64,000 nt of DNA, from assembly GCA_050297855.1 (NCBI GenBank), contig JBNKTC010000010.1:62001-126000 (forward strand), written 5' to 3'. Under the pieces are notes generated by a model, which saw only the letters and a program-made list of their open reading frames with translations, had not been told where the DNA came from and did not search any database. The translations under genes were made by a program, and so were the position numbers. This DNA comes from SZUA-545 sp050297855. GTDB lineage: Bacteria > Campylobacterota > Campylobacteria > Campylobacterales > SZUA-545. Of the stretch, positions 43,981-52,821 are shown piece by piece. Within the stretch, counting starts at the first letter, position 1. Each line of letters opens with the position of its first letter.

Positions 43981-44475
43981 TCAGTCGGCCAGCTTCATCC
44001 TGAGCCGGAGCCCCAGTCCCGTCGTCATCCCCACTTCCGAAAAGACGACCTTTCCCTCTTTGTCCAGGACAAACGTCGTCGGCAGCGCCTTGACGTGGAA
44101 CGTGCGCCGGACACGGTTGTCAAAATCATTGATGACATCAAAGGTATACCCCATCTTTTCCATATGCTCCTCTACCTGGCGATTAGTTCCGGAGTAGACG
44201 CAGACGGTCAGGACCTGGTACTCTCCCGAAAGGGCGTCGACGGCGGGGGATTCGTACTTGCAGGTGGGGCACCAGGTGGACCAGAAATAGATCAGCAGCG
44301 GTTTGCCGCGGTACTGTTCCAGTGAGACGGGGGAGCCGTTTAGAAGCTGTGCGCTGAAGGTGGGGAATCGCTCTTTGAGTTTCGGTTTTCCGAGGTAGTT
44401 CAGCAGCAGGAAGATCCCCAGCCCGATGGCAAGGATCGTGATAAAACTCTTGATAATGATTCCCCGGTGCCGCAT
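43981..44475 (-). CDS. TlpA/ResA-like membrane-anchored thioredoxin
   Basis: A 164-residue protein with an N-terminal membrane anchor (about 8-27) and a periplasmic thioredoxin fold. The redox motif is STWCPTCKYES (WCPTC, about residues 71-75). The proline loop LPTTFVLDKEGKVV is intact. ScsD/TlpA-like members reduce or oxidise disulfides in the periplasm. It converges on the HTH gene with a 2-base gap and diverges from the flavodiiron gene, which suggests a shared redox theme. Confidence 0.88.
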   Translation of the reverse strand: MRHRGIIIKSFITILAIGLGIFLLLNYLGKPKLKERFPTFSAQLLNGSPVSLEQYRGKPLLIYFWSTWCPTCKYESPAVDALSGEYQVLTVCVYSGTNRQVEEHMEKMGYTFDVINDFDNRVRRTFHVKALPTTFVLDKEGKVVFSEVGMTTGLGLRLRMKLAD

Positions 44476-44585
44476 CGTTCTCTCCCGTGTTAGTGGATAT
44501 ATTGTAGCAAAGCGGAGTGTCGTTTTGGTTTAGCTACGGGTAGAACGGGATATGCATATCGTTTAAAAAAAAGATGGACTGAACG

Positions 44586-45809
44586 ATGGACAGTATCAAA
44601 CTCTCAGACGACGTTTTTTTTATCGGTGCCTTCGATCCGAAAATCCGCACCTTCGACATTATCATGAAAACGGCCAACGGCAGCTCCTACAACAGTTACC
44701 TCGTCCGCGGCAGCGATGGGGTGGCGGTGATGGATACGGTCAAGAAGGAGTTCTCCGAGGAGTTTTTCCAAAACCTCGAATCACTCTGCGGCTATGACGA
44801 GATCAGGTATATCGTCATGCATCACCTCGAGCCCGACCACTCCGGGGCGCTTTTGGAACTGATGGCACGAGCGCCCCAGGCGCAGCTGGTCATCTCCATG
44901 CGGGCCCAGCTGATGCTCAAGGCCCTGGTCAAGCAGGAGATCGAGTTTATGACGGCCACGACGGGGACAGAGATATCGCTGGGCAACAAGACGATCCGCT
45001 TTTTGAACACCCCTTTCCTCCACTGGCCCGAGACGATGAGCAGCTACCTGGTGGAGGAGAAGATCCTCTTCTCCGGGGATGTTTTCGGTTCGCACTTTTA
45101 CGACGAGCGGATATTTGACGACAAAGTGGGGGATTTTAACTACGCCTTTAAATACTATTACGATCATATTATGCGCCCGTTCAAGCAGTATGTCCTGGAG
45201 GCGCTGGAGCTCTACAAGGAGCTTGATACCTCCATCATCGCCCCGCTTCACGGCCCGGTGATCCGGACCAATCCCCAGAAATATATCGACCGCTATGCCG
45301 CCTGGAGCAGTGAGACGAAGTTCAGCAAGTACGAGTACGGAGAGAAGATGGTGGCGATCTTCTATATCTCCAGCTATGAAAACACCCAACGTATTGCCCA
45401 GGCCCTTTACGAAGGGGCCGATTCGGTCGAGGGGATCCGGGCGAGTATCTACGATCTGGCCTCCCTGGAGGAGGCCAACATGATCGACCTGCTCGAAGAG
45501 AGTGACGGGGTGATGGTAGGATCGCCGACGATCAATGCCGATGCGGTCAAGCCCGCCTGGGACCTCCTGGCGATGATGGCATTTATCGAGAGTCGAGGGA
45601 AAGTGGGGGCGGCTTTCGGCTCCTACGGCTGGACCGGGGAGGCTCCCGATATGCTGCACGAACGGATGAAGGGACTCAAGTTCCGCCTGCCCAAACCGCC
45701 GCTGAAAATCAAACTGATCCCCACCGACGAAGAGTTGGACGAGTGCCGCGGCTACGGCGTGGAGTTTGCCGAGTCGGTGGCGGGGAAAATGATGGAGATC
45801 ACACTATGA
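44586..45809 (+). CDS. Flavodiiron protein (class A), O2/NO reductase
   Basis: A 407-residue flavodiiron protein. The metallo-beta-lactamase-like domain carries the diiron ligands HLEPDH (about 80-85), SGDVFGSH (about 166) and HGPVIRT (about 225), and the flavodoxin domain begins at AIFYISSYENTQRIA (FMN phosphate loop). No rubredoxin domain is fused. It reduces O2 or NO to water or N2O in microaerophiles, protecting oxygen-sensitive enzymes. It is overlapped by the ArsC-like gene (ATGA), so the two are translationally coupled. Confidence 0.95.
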   Translation: MDSIKLSDDVFFIGAFDPKIRTFDIIMKTANGSSYNSYLVRGSDGVAVMDTVKKEFSEEFFQNLESLCGYDEIRYIVMHHLEPDHSGALLELMARAPQAQLVISMRAQLMLKALVKQEIEFMTATTGTEISLGNKTIRFLNTPFLHWPETMSSYLVEEKILFSGDVFGSHFYDERIFDDKVGDFNYAFKYYYDHIMRPFKQYVLEALELYKELDTSIIAPLHGPVIRTNPQKYIDRYAAWSSETKFSKYEYGEKMVAIFYISSYENTQRIAQALYEGADSVEGIRASIYDLASLEEANMIDLLEESDGVMVGSPTINADAVKPAWDLLAMMAFIESRGKVGAAFGSYGWTGEAPDMLHERMKGLKFRLPKPPLKIKLIPTDEELDECRGYGVEFAESVAGKMMEITL

Positions 45810-46222
45810 TAAAAATGATGACGTTTTACGAAAAACCGGGATGCCAGGGGAATGTCCGGCAGAAAAAGATGCTTATGGAGGCCGGGATCACCCTGGTGGT
45901 CAAGGATATGCTGAGTGAGCCGTGGGAGAGGGAGGGCCTTATGGAGTTTTTTAAAGAGGCCCCGGTCAGGGAGTGGTTCAATCCCTTCGCCCCGCAGATC
46001 AAATCGGGCGAAGTCGATCCCGCTTCCCTTTCCGAAGAGGAGGCTCTGGCGATGATGATAGATGCCCCGATCCTGATCAAGCGTCCCCTGATGCGCTACC
46101 GGGATGAGCATTTTCTTGGGTTTGACCTGGAGAAGCTGAAAGATTTTTTTCCGGAGTTGGCGGGTGAGACGAAAAATCCCGGGACCTGCAGCAGCAGCGA
46201 CGGGTGCGATACGAAGGAGTGA
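45806..46222 (+). CDS. ArsC/Spx-like protein, nitrogenase-associated type
   Basis: A 138-residue ArsC-fold protein starting at ATG 45806, which overlaps the flavodiiron stop (ATGA); a longer in-frame start lies inside that gene and is unlikely. TFYEKPGCQGNVRQKKMLMEAGI has one Cys in GCQGN rather than CxxC, and APILIKRPLMRY is the ArsC-family glutathione/arsenate-side motif. This form is usually called nitrogenase-associated protein, function unknown. The tail has two more cysteines (TCSSSDGC) that could bind metal. Confidence 0.82.
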   Translation: MIKMMTFYEKPGCQGNVRQKKMLMEAGITLVVKDMLSEPWEREGLMEFFKEAPVREWFNPFAPQIKSGEVDPASLSEEEALAMMIDAPILIKRPLMRYRDEHFLGFDLEKLKDFFPELAGETKNPGTCSSSDGCDTKE

Positions 46223-46224
46223 AG

Positions 46225-46317
46225 ATGAGATTTTTAAAACCGGGAAAGTTTTTTAACATGAGTACGGTCTATATCGCCCTGGTCGTGGCGGCGGCAAGTT
46301 TTAAAATAGGCTTTTAG
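46225..46317 (+). CDS. 30-residue membrane peptide in the flavodiiron operon
   Basis: ATG 46225 to TAG 46315-46317, with AAGGAG (46213-46218) 6 bases upstream. The product starts MRFLKPGKFFNM and has the single hydrophobic span VYIALVVAAAS. It follows the ArsC-like gene by 2 bases, so it is probably the third cistron. The basic front and membrane span resemble small regulatory or complex-stabilising peptides; no homologue is recognised. Confidence 0.55.
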   Translation: MRFLKPGKFFNMSTVYIALVVAAASFKIGF

Positions 46318-46324
46318 GAAAGAG

Positions 46325-46346
46325 GCCGGGAGTGTGATCTCCCGGC
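46325..46346. terminator. 8-base-pair GC hairpin between convergent genes
   Basis: GCCGGGAG (46325-46332) pairs with CTCCCGGC (46339-46346) around TGTGAT. It separates the flavodiiron operon from the convergent subtilase gene and can act in both directions; neither side has a long U tract. Confidence 0.6.
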
Positions 46347-46355
46347 ATAAGCGCA

Positions 46356-49300
46356 TTACTGAACGTCGAGCGTGATCGGCAGGGTCGCCGTATTATCGGT
46401 GAAGTTGACGATAATATTGGCCGTTTTGGACGTACCGGAGGTGAGGTAGGAGGCGTCGATCGTGACCCCCAGTGTCGTGGAGGCCGCCTCTTCCAGTTCG
46501 CCGGTGGTATTGCCGCTGATGAGGATCCACTCCTGGTTCGGGTTGAAGGCCTCGAATGCGTTGTAGGCATTAAGGCGTTTTCCCGATGCGGTATAGCTGA
46601 GTGCCGCCGGTGTCTGGTCTCCGCTGGTCATGATCGTCTCCTTGATAAACTCGTAGGGCGTATCACTGTTTTTGCCAAGCAGCAGCGAGGCCACCCCTGC
46701 GACATACGGCGAAGCCATGGAGGTCCCGCTGGCGAAGACATACTGGTCGTCCAGGTAGGTACTGGCGATATTGCTTCCCGGAGCCAGGAGATCGACCGTG
46801 GCCGTCCCGTAGTTGGAGAAGGAGGATCGCTCGTCGTAGTAGTCGGAGGATCCGACGACCAGGATATTATCCAGGTTATACGATGCCGGGTAGGAGGGGA
46901 CTGCATCGATGTTGCTGCCGTCGTTCCCCGCCGCTGCGACAAAGAGCTGGTTGGCCCCCATCGCCTGGGCGATCATGTCGTAAAGCGCCTGGCTGTATCC
47001 GCCGCCGCCCCAGCTGTTGTTCGTGAGGTTCGCCCCGTTGGCGATGGCGTACTCCAGGGCCAGGACCGCACCGGAAGTGTATCCTGAACCGTCAGGTCCC
47101 AGGAAACGCAGGGCCATGATCTTGGCGCCTGTGGGGTTGATCCCGACGACCCCGATGCCGTTTTCTTCCGCGGCGATGATCCCGGCGACATGGGTGCCGT
47201 GGCCGTTTTCATCCATCGGGTTGTTGTCATTGGCATAGAAGTCGTAGCCGTAGACGTCATCGACGTAGCCGTTGCCGTCGTCGTCGATCCCGTTGGCCGG
47301 GATCTCGCCCGGATTTTTCCACATATTGGCCGCCAGGTCCTGGTGGGTGTAGTCCACACCCGTATCGATCACACCGACGATGACGTTGTTAAGCTGCGGA
47401 TTGGTGTCGTGGTGCTCTTTCCAGTCGACATCCACATCGTTATAGCCGTACTCTGTCCCGTCGTTGTGGTGCCCCCACTGCAGCCCGAAGTAGGTGTCAG
47501 TGACATCGCCGAAGATGGAGAGTTTCTGATCCGGTTCGACGTATTCCACATCCGGGTCGCCCAGCAGGGTGTTGACACCGGTCATATATTCGCCCGCCGT
47601 TGCGGCATCCAGTTTTTTGACTACAAAACCGGTACTGCTTTTGGTACCGGCAGACTGGAGCGATTTGCTTCCCTCTTTATATTTGATGATCACGCGGTTG
47701 TTGGTCTGGGCGTAATCGACCGTCCGGGTATCGACGTCGCCGTTGGCTTTGATATAGTCGAAGGTGATCAGGCCGGTCTGGTCATTGGCACTTTTCCCGA
47801 TAATGACCGTTTCACCCACATCCGGGACGGCGCGCTGGATCACCTTGGTGTTGGTGCCGTCAGCTGTCTCGACGGTCACCTCGTAAAAGAGCAGCCCTTT
47901 ACCCACATTGGTGATGGTCAGGTCCGTCGTGTCGGTTTGGCCTGACGGGGTGGTAAAGCTTGACTGCGTGACCGTTGCGTTGCCTTCGGGAAGCCCTGTT
48001 GGGATCAGGAACTCGTAGTTGTTGACCGAGAGGGGTGCGATGGTCACCTCTTTGGCATAGCTTCGCGTCGCGGACTCGGCTTTGATCACGTAGTCTGCAG
48101 GTTTAAAGTAGGATTTGAGGTACCCTTTGGAACCGAAGGTCCCGCTGCCGGTATAGCCGATAAAGATGTCGTCGGCATAGACCGCCATCCCCGCCAGGGC
48201 ATCACCGAACTCGTCGTAGACGTTAAAGCCGGCGACCCCTTCGAAGGAGGCATCCATGACGATGCCCCGTTTGAGGTCGATCTCGCAGGATTTCGTCGCT
48301 TCGTTCTTGGTCAGGTCGAAGGCCTCCTGGGTACAGCGGCCGATCTCGTCCCCTTCGGCCAGTTTGGCGAAGATGACCGAGTAGCCGAGGGTGTCGTAGG
48401 AGGCATTGGTGATGGAGTAGTTGGCTTCCCAGCTGCTGCCGACCTGGTTCAGCTCCAGGGCTACTTCGTTATAGGTAGAGCCGTTGAGGTAGGTAAGCAG
48501 GGCCGTGAGGTTGTCGATACTGCCCGCTTCGTCGATCACCTCGTTGGGGACTTTAAAGCCCATATCGATCGTACCGTTGGCATCACCGATCCCCTGGATA
48601 TCCACTTCACCGTAGATCGGTTTAAACGTCAGCTGCATCGTCTCGCCGCCCTGGGCGGTCACGACATCCGATTTACCTTTCTGCAGCCCACCGTCGTAGA
48701 ACTTCATAAAGACCTCGTCGCCGTTGACGATGTTGATCACCCCTTCGGGTGTACCGTCTGTTTTGTTGATGTTAAAGATCTCTTCGTCGCCGCCGTTGAC
48801 GATCACCCCGATACGGGGAAGGTCGAACCCGGCCAGTTCGTTGCTGGGGAAGTTGATCTCGAAGGAGGCGAGGCTTCCGATGGTACTGATGTCGGTGATG
48901 ACGTCGCCGATGACGGCATGGAGGTCGAAATTTACTTCAAGCTGGTCCGTATCCTCCACATGGACGCTGCTGGTGCCTACATACTGTTTGCCGTCTTTTT
49001 CAAGGAGGAGTTCCAGTTCATAGTCACCCGGGTTCAAGAGCAGGGTCTTATTGGAGATCGCGACCATGCCCGTTTCGTCGATCTTGGCCAGCCAGTCGAA
49101 GGTCTGGGTCGTGCTGGAGTTGACTTCATACGCCGTCATCGTCCCTTCGTACACTTCGTAGGCCGTGGCTTCAACAGCTGCGCTGAGCTGTTTGGTGGAT
49201 GCGGTGTTTTTTATCGACATTGTGCTTTTCGATGTCTCGGCCGGCACAGTCTGGAAGTGGACGCTCTGGAGTGTGAAATTCACATTGGACTGGGGCAAAA

Positions 49301-49514
49301 CGGCATCATCCGTCACGTCGGTACCGATCATCTCGGATTCAAATCCCGATGTGGCGGAGACCCCGGTACCTGTATCCGGTGTTGTCTCGGTCACTTCGGT
49401 CTGGGATGCTTCCGGTTCGGGGGCTTTGGCCCCTTCGTCTTCTGCACTACAGCCTGCGAGCACGGTCGCCATGAGGATGGACAATCCGATTTTTCTTACT
49501 GTTTCCTGTCTCAT
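46356..49514 (-). CDS. Large lipoprotein subtilisin-like (S8) serine protease
   Basis: A 1052-residue subtilase starting at ATG 49514 (MRQETVRK), preferred over a start 33 bases upstream because AAGGAG lies just before it. A lipobox (VLAGC, Cys22) anchors it. Residues ~30-610 are a run of Ig-like beta modules; ~615-680 look like an I9-type propeptide (VIIKYKEG ... DPDVEYVEPD). The catalytic triad is Asp717 (VIDTGVD), His772 (GHGTHVAG) and Ser932 (SGTSMASP). A further beta-module ends the protein. It is probably an exported, cell-surface protease. Monocistronic. Confidence 0.93.
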   Translation of the reverse strand: MRQETVRKIGLSILMATVLAGCSAEDEGAKAPEPEASQTEVTETTPDTGTGVSATSGFESEMIGTDVTDDAVLPQSNVNFTLQSVHFQTVPAETSKSTMSIKNTASTKQLSAAVEATAYEVYEGTMTAYEVNSSTTQTFDWLAKIDETGMVAISNKTLLLNPGDYELELLLEKDGKQYVGTSSVHVEDTDQLEVNFDLHAVIGDVITDISTIGSLASFEINFPSNELAGFDLPRIGVIVNGGDEEIFNINKTDGTPEGVINIVNGDEVFMKFYDGGLQKGKSDVVTAQGGETMQLTFKPIYGEVDIQGIGDANGTIDMGFKVPNEVIDEAGSIDNLTALLTYLNGSTYNEVALELNQVGSSWEANYSITNASYDTLGYSVIFAKLAEGDEIGRCTQEAFDLTKNEATKSCEIDLKRGIVMDASFEGVAGFNVYDEFGDALAGMAVYADDIFIGYTGSGTFGSKGYLKSYFKPADYVIKAESATRSYAKEVTIAPLSVNNYEFLIPTGLPEGNATVTQSSFTTPSGQTDTTDLTITNVGKGLLFYEVTVETADGTNTKVIQRAVPDVGETVIIGKSANDQTGLITFDYIKANGDVDTRTVDYAQTNNRVIIKYKEGSKSLQSAGTKSSTGFVVKKLDAATAGEYMTGVNTLLGDPDVEYVEPDQKLSIFGDVTDTYFGLQWGHHNDGTEYGYNDVDVDWKEHHDTNPQLNNVIVGVIDTGVDYTHQDLAANMWKNPGEIPANGIDDDGNGYVDDVYGYDFYANDNNPMDENGHGTHVAGIIAAEENGIGVVGINPTGAKIMALRFLGPDGSGYTSGAVLALEYAIANGANLTNNSWGGGGYSQALYDMIAQAMGANQLFVAAAGNDGSNIDAVPSYPASYNLDNILVVGSSDYYDERSSFSNYGTATVDLLAPGSNIASTYLDDQYVFASGTSMASPYVAGVASLLLGKNSDTPYEFIKETIMTSGDQTPAALSYTASGKRLNAYNAFEAFNPNQEWILISGNTTGELEEAASTTLGVTIDASYLTSGTSKTANIIVNFTDNTATLPITLDVQ

Positions 49515-49613
49515 TGTCTGCTCCTTGCAGTGATTTACTACCTTCATTGTAAGGAGACGGTGTGAGAGCAGTGTGACACGGGTGTGAAATCGGTGTGAAA
49601 TTTAAGGATGTAC

Positions 49614-49690
49614 CCAGGCACTGCAGACACTGATAGCTTTCAGCCAAATTGGGAAAGTCAAGACTTTCTTTCTGTGCCTGCAGTGCCTGG
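49614..49690. repeat. 77-base cloverleaf-like inverted repeat element
   Basis: A perfect 13-base inverted repeat, CCAGGCACTGCAG (49614-49626) and CTGCAGTGCCTGG (49678-49690), encloses two smaller hairpins: CTGA/TCAG (49630-49643 region) and GAAAGTC/GACTTTC. It lies in the divergent spacer between the subtilase and monooxygenase genes. It could be a REP/MITE-type repeat, a structured leader, or a binding site. Confidence 0.6.
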
Positions 49691-49751
49691 AAACATCCTT
49701 TGCCAAGAATGGTACAATGTCAAAAAAATCTATATGGATAAGGATTGTGAA

Positions 49752-50042
49752 ATGGCAATGACAAAAAAAGTCGTATTCGTGGCCAAGGAGGATTCGGTCG
49801 CGGAACTGAAGGGACTGCTGGAGATGATGGTGAAGCCCTCCCGAGAGGAGCCGGGTTGCCTGCTCTATAATATCTACCAGCTCGATGAGGATCCCAAGAC
49901 CTTTGTCGTCGTCGAGACCTGGGAAGACGATGCGGCCCTGGAAGGGCATAAAAACAGCGCACACTACAAACACTACAAGAGCCATTTCGAGCCCTTTACG
50001 GCAGAGAAGTATTCGGACAATATGACGCCAATCGGCGAATAA
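49752..50042 (+). CDS. Antibiotic-biosynthesis-monooxygenase-domain (ABM) protein
   Basis: A 96-residue protein of the ABM/YgiN-like dimeric ferredoxin fold. ATG 49752 is chosen because AAGGA lies 7 bases upstream. KKVVFVAKEDSVAELKGLLEMM, REEPGCLLYNIYQL and VVVETWEDDAALEGHKNSAHY are the family pattern (TWED and H). Members are cofactor-free monooxygenases or quinol-handling proteins. It is not in an operon; the structured element just upstream may affect its expression. Confidence 0.87.
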   Translation: MAMTKKVVFVAKEDSVAELKGLLEMMVKPSREEPGCLLYNIYQLDEDPKTFVVVETWEDDAALEGHKNSAHYKHYKSHFEPFTAEKYSDNMTPIGE

Positions 50043-50116
50043 GAGGGCCATTACACATTCGTTACACGCCAGGGGGTTAAAGTTTGTATAGCTTTAACAT
50101 ATAAAGGAGTGTTACG

Positions 50117-50542
50117 ATGAAAACTTCAAACAGACTACTTTTTTCGTTACTTCTGGCTGCAGCCGTTCCGCTGGTCGCCGTTGCCGATGACGATGATCGG
50201 CGCGGGTACGGATACGGTATGATGGGTCCCGGCATGATGCATGGAGATGGATACGGTTACGGTCCCGGTATGATGCAGGGGCGTGGAGGGTATGGCTACG
50301 GCTATGGAATGGGCCGCGGCTATTATGACGACGATTATGAGCCTATCTCGGAGAAAAAAGCCAAGGAGCTGTTTAACAAGTTTATGGATAAACATCTCAA
50401 GGGCTATACCATTAGCAAGATGGAGAGCCAGCGGATGCCCATGGGCACCATGTACTGGGCGATCGTAAAAGATAAGAACGGAAACGAGTTCGAGTTACAC
50501 CTCAACCCTCGCGGATATATCCGGGGGCCGTTTGTACGCTAG
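50117..50542 (+). CDS. Exported Gly/Tyr/Met-rich repeat protein
   Basis: A 141-residue protein with signal peptide MKTSNRLLFSLLLAAAVPLVAVA. Residues ~28-75 are a low-complexity repeat of GYGYG and GPGMM/GRG units (GYGYGMMGPGMM ... GYGYGPGMMQGR). The last ~65 residues are ordinary (EKKAKELFNKFMDKHLKGY; YWAIVKDKNGNEFELHLNP) and vaguely PepSY-like. Methionine-rich repeats in periplasmic proteins often bind copper or silver; this is a suggestion only. AAAGGAG precedes the ATG. Confidence 0.75.
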   Translation: MKTSNRLLFSLLLAAAVPLVAVADDDDRRGYGYGMMGPGMMHGDGYGYGPGMMQGRGGYGYGYGMGRGYYDDDYEPISEKKAKELFNKFMDKHLKGYTISKMESQRMPMGTMYWAIVKDKNGNEFELHLNPRGYIRGPFVR

Positions 50543-50544
50543 CT

Positions 50545-50838
50545 TTAGAGGACGTTTGTGACCGTTACCTTACAGTTCTTACACGTAACGTAAAGCGTCA
50601 GTTCATAGGCGTCTTCATGATCGGGACGTATCGGGAGTTCATACTCCCCGTCCTGTTTCAGATCGGGCCACTTCTCCGAGCCGACCAGCTCATCTTCCCC
50701 CTCATAGCTGTAACCGTTAAAGGCTTTTTCCACCATATCAAAAAAACCGTCCGCTTCGATATCCCGAAGGGCTTCCAGGTTTTTGATCACCTGGTAGAGG
50801 GTCATGGTCATCACTTTGGGCGTTACATTCTCAAACAT
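50545..50838 (-). CDS. Unrecognised 97-residue acidic protein
   Basis: A soluble acidic protein with a helical first half (TMTLYQVIKNLEALRDIEADGFFDMVEKAFNG, here across a turn) and a beta-rich second half ending LYVTCKNCKVTVTNV, with a CxxC pair near the end. It converges on the repeat protein gene with a 2-base gap. No family is recognised; the CKNC may be a metal or redox site. Confidence 0.6.
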   Translation of the reverse strand: MFENVTPKVMTMTLYQVIKNLEALRDIEADGFFDMVEKAFNGYSYEGEDELVGSEKWPDLKQDGEYELPIRPDHEDAYELTLYVTCKNCKVTVTNVL

Positions 50839-50898
50839 GGATAGTATCCTCTAATTTTTTGACGACTATAGCAAAAACGGTAACCAATTTCAATAACC

Positions 50899-52701
50899 TC
50901 AGCCATTCCCTGCCAGTTTTTGACACAGCGCCAGGAAGTGCTCTCCATACTTCTCATATTTGACCTCCCCGATCCCTCCGATTTCCAGCATATCCACTTT
51001 TGTCTGCGGAAGCCTGTCCGCCATTTCCAGGAGCGTCTTGTCGCTGAAGATCATATAGGCGGGAACACCTTTTTCCGTGGCGATCTCCTTGCGGAGGCTG
51101 CGCAAGGCGTTAAATGTCTCTTCATCGACATTCTCCGGAACGGCCCGCCGTTTTTTGGCCGTTTTGGTCTTGACCTCGAGGCGCTCCTCCCGGATCGTGA
51201 CAGGGGTGGCGTTTTTGAGGATATCCCATCCGCTCTCCCCGATCTGGAGGACCGAGTACTCTCCCTGGGTCAGCGCACCCAGTTCCAGGAGACGGTCGGC
51301 GATAGCCATCCATTGAGCCTTGGGGAGCGCCTCCCCGATGCCGTAGACCGAGAGACGGTCGTGGCCGTTTTGGAGTATACGCTGGTCCGAGGAGCCCCGC
51401 AGGATATCAACGACATAGTGCATCCCGAAGCGCTGATCGACGCGGTAGACCGCCGAGAGGAGTTTCTGCGCTTCGACGGTGATATCCTTTTTGGGGCGGT
51501 CGGGTTCGAGGCAGTTGTCGCAGTGATCGCCGCACGCGTCGATTTTGTCGCCGAAGTAGTCGGCGATCTGCTGATGGCGGCAGCTTTCGCTGGAAGCAAA
51601 GCGGAGCATGGCGTCCAGTTTTTCAAAGGCGTGGCGTTTATAGGGGCTCTCTTCCATCGTGTTCATCAGCTGTTTTTTCTGCACCGCATCCCCGGCCGTA
51701 AAGAGGAGCAGCACATCCGATTCCAGGCCGTCCCGTCCGGCCCGTCCGATCTCCTGGTAGTAGTTTTCGATCGTCTTGGGGAGGGAGGTGTGGGCGACAT
51801 AGCGGATATTGCTCTTATCGATCCCCATTCCGAATGCCACGGTGGCGACGACGATCTGGATGTCGTCGGCCAGGAAGTCACGGTAGGTCCGGTTCTTCTC
51901 CTCCGTCTCGAGGCCTGCATGGTAGGGGGCGGCTTTAAGCCCTTTTTTCTGAAGGAAAGCGCTGAGTTTTTCCGTCTCTTTTCTCGTAAAAGTGTAGATG
52001 ATACCGCTCTCCCCTTCATGCTCTTTTAAAAAGGCGAGCAGCTGATCTTTCCCGTCACCGATGCGGTGGCGGGCAGTGATCGTCAGGTTCTCCCGGAAGA
52101 CGGTCCCCCGGATGATGTTGGGATCTCTCAGGTTCAGGTGGCCGAGGATATCATCCCGGACCTTGGCCGTCGCCGTGGCGGTAAAGGCGGCGACGGGAAT
52201 ACCCGGGAACTGCTCCCGGAGCATTCCCAGCTTGCGGTAGTCGTCGCGGAACTCGTGTCCCCATTCGCTCATACAGTGGGCTTCGTCGATGACAAAAAAA
52301 TTGATACGGCATCCCCGGAGCACCTCCATAAAGGAGCCGACGGCAAGCCGTTCCGGGGCGGCGTAGACGACTTTGATGTCGTTGTTACGCATCCTGGTGT
52401 AGATGGTGCCGATCTCCTCGGCACTCTGCATGGAGGAGATCATGGCTGCTTCGATCCCCAGCTCTTCCAGCGCCGTGACCTGGTCGTGCATCAGGGCCAG
52501 CAGCGGGGAGATGATGACCGTGATGCCTTCCATCATGACGGCGGGCAGCTGGTAGCAGAGGGATTTCCCCCCGCCGGTGGGCAGGATCATCAGCAGGTCG
52601 CGACCCGAGAGGAGGGTATCCACCGCCTCTTCCTGGAAGGTTCGAAAGGATTTGTGGCCGAAAACGGACGAGAGTGTCTGCAGTTTGTCGGTATGGGGCA
52701 T
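50899..52701 (-). CDS. recQ: ATP-dependent DNA helicase RecQ
   Basis: A 600-residue RecQ starting at ATG 52701 (MPHTDKLQTL), preferred to an upstream start that would add an unrelated leader. Motifs: FRTFQEEAVDTLLSGRD, Walker A LPTGGGKSLCY, the DEAH box VIDEAHCMSEWGHEFRDDY, then motif VI QEIGRAGRDG, the zinc cysteines (CRHQQIADYFGDKIDACGDHCDNC, split around 390-415), a winged helix, and a C-terminal HRDC domain (TFNALRSLRKEIA). It unwinds D-loops and stalled forks. Divergent from the ABC-F gene. Confidence 0.96.
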   Translation of the reverse strand: MPHTDKLQTLSSVFGHKSFRTFQEEAVDTLLSGRDLLMILPTGGGKSLCYQLPAVMMEGITVIISPLLALMHDQVTALEELGIEAAMISSMQSAEEIGTIYTRMRNNDIKVVYAAPERLAVGSFMEVLRGCRINFFVIDEAHCMSEWGHEFRDDYRKLGMLREQFPGIPVAAFTATATAKVRDDILGHLNLRDPNIIRGTVFRENLTITARHRIGDGKDQLLAFLKEHEGESGIIYTFTRKETEKLSAFLQKKGLKAAPYHAGLETEEKNRTYRDFLADDIQIVVATVAFGMGIDKSNIRYVAHTSLPKTIENYYQEIGRAGRDGLESDVLLLFTAGDAVQKKQLMNTMEESPYKRHAFEKLDAMLRFASSESCRHQQIADYFGDKIDACGDHCDNCLEPDRPKKDITVEAQKLLSAVYRVDQRFGMHYVVDILRGSSDQRILQNGHDRLSVYGIGEALPKAQWMAIADRLLELGALTQGEYSVLQIGESGWDILKNATPVTIREERLEVKTKTAKKRRAVPENVDEETFNALRSLRKEIATEKGVPAYMIFSDKTLLEMADRLPQTKVDMLEIGGIGEVKYEKYGEHFLALCQKLAGNG

Positions 52702-52760
52702 GGCGGGGGCCTTTCGGTTTTTTCGTATTGTACAAAAAAGTGGGTAGAAGCCCGCCCAGG

Positions 52761-52789
52761 GTGACAAAACGACCGTTAAACGCTATAAT
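52761..52789 (+). promoter_or_regulatory. Near-consensus promoter for the ABC-F gene
   Basis: -35 GTGACA (52761-52766), a 17-base spacer and -10 TATAAT (52784-52789) predict a start near 52796, giving a ~136-base leader before the ABC-F ATG. Confidence 0.75.
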
Positions 52790-52821
52790 CCTGTCTATAA
52801 AATATTGCGTAAGGAGAAGAA

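Noticed and set aside
46325..46346. Single unit of a CRISPR-like or REP repeat
   Set aside because: A lone GC hairpin between convergent genes is better explained as a terminator; no second copy or spacing pattern was seen.
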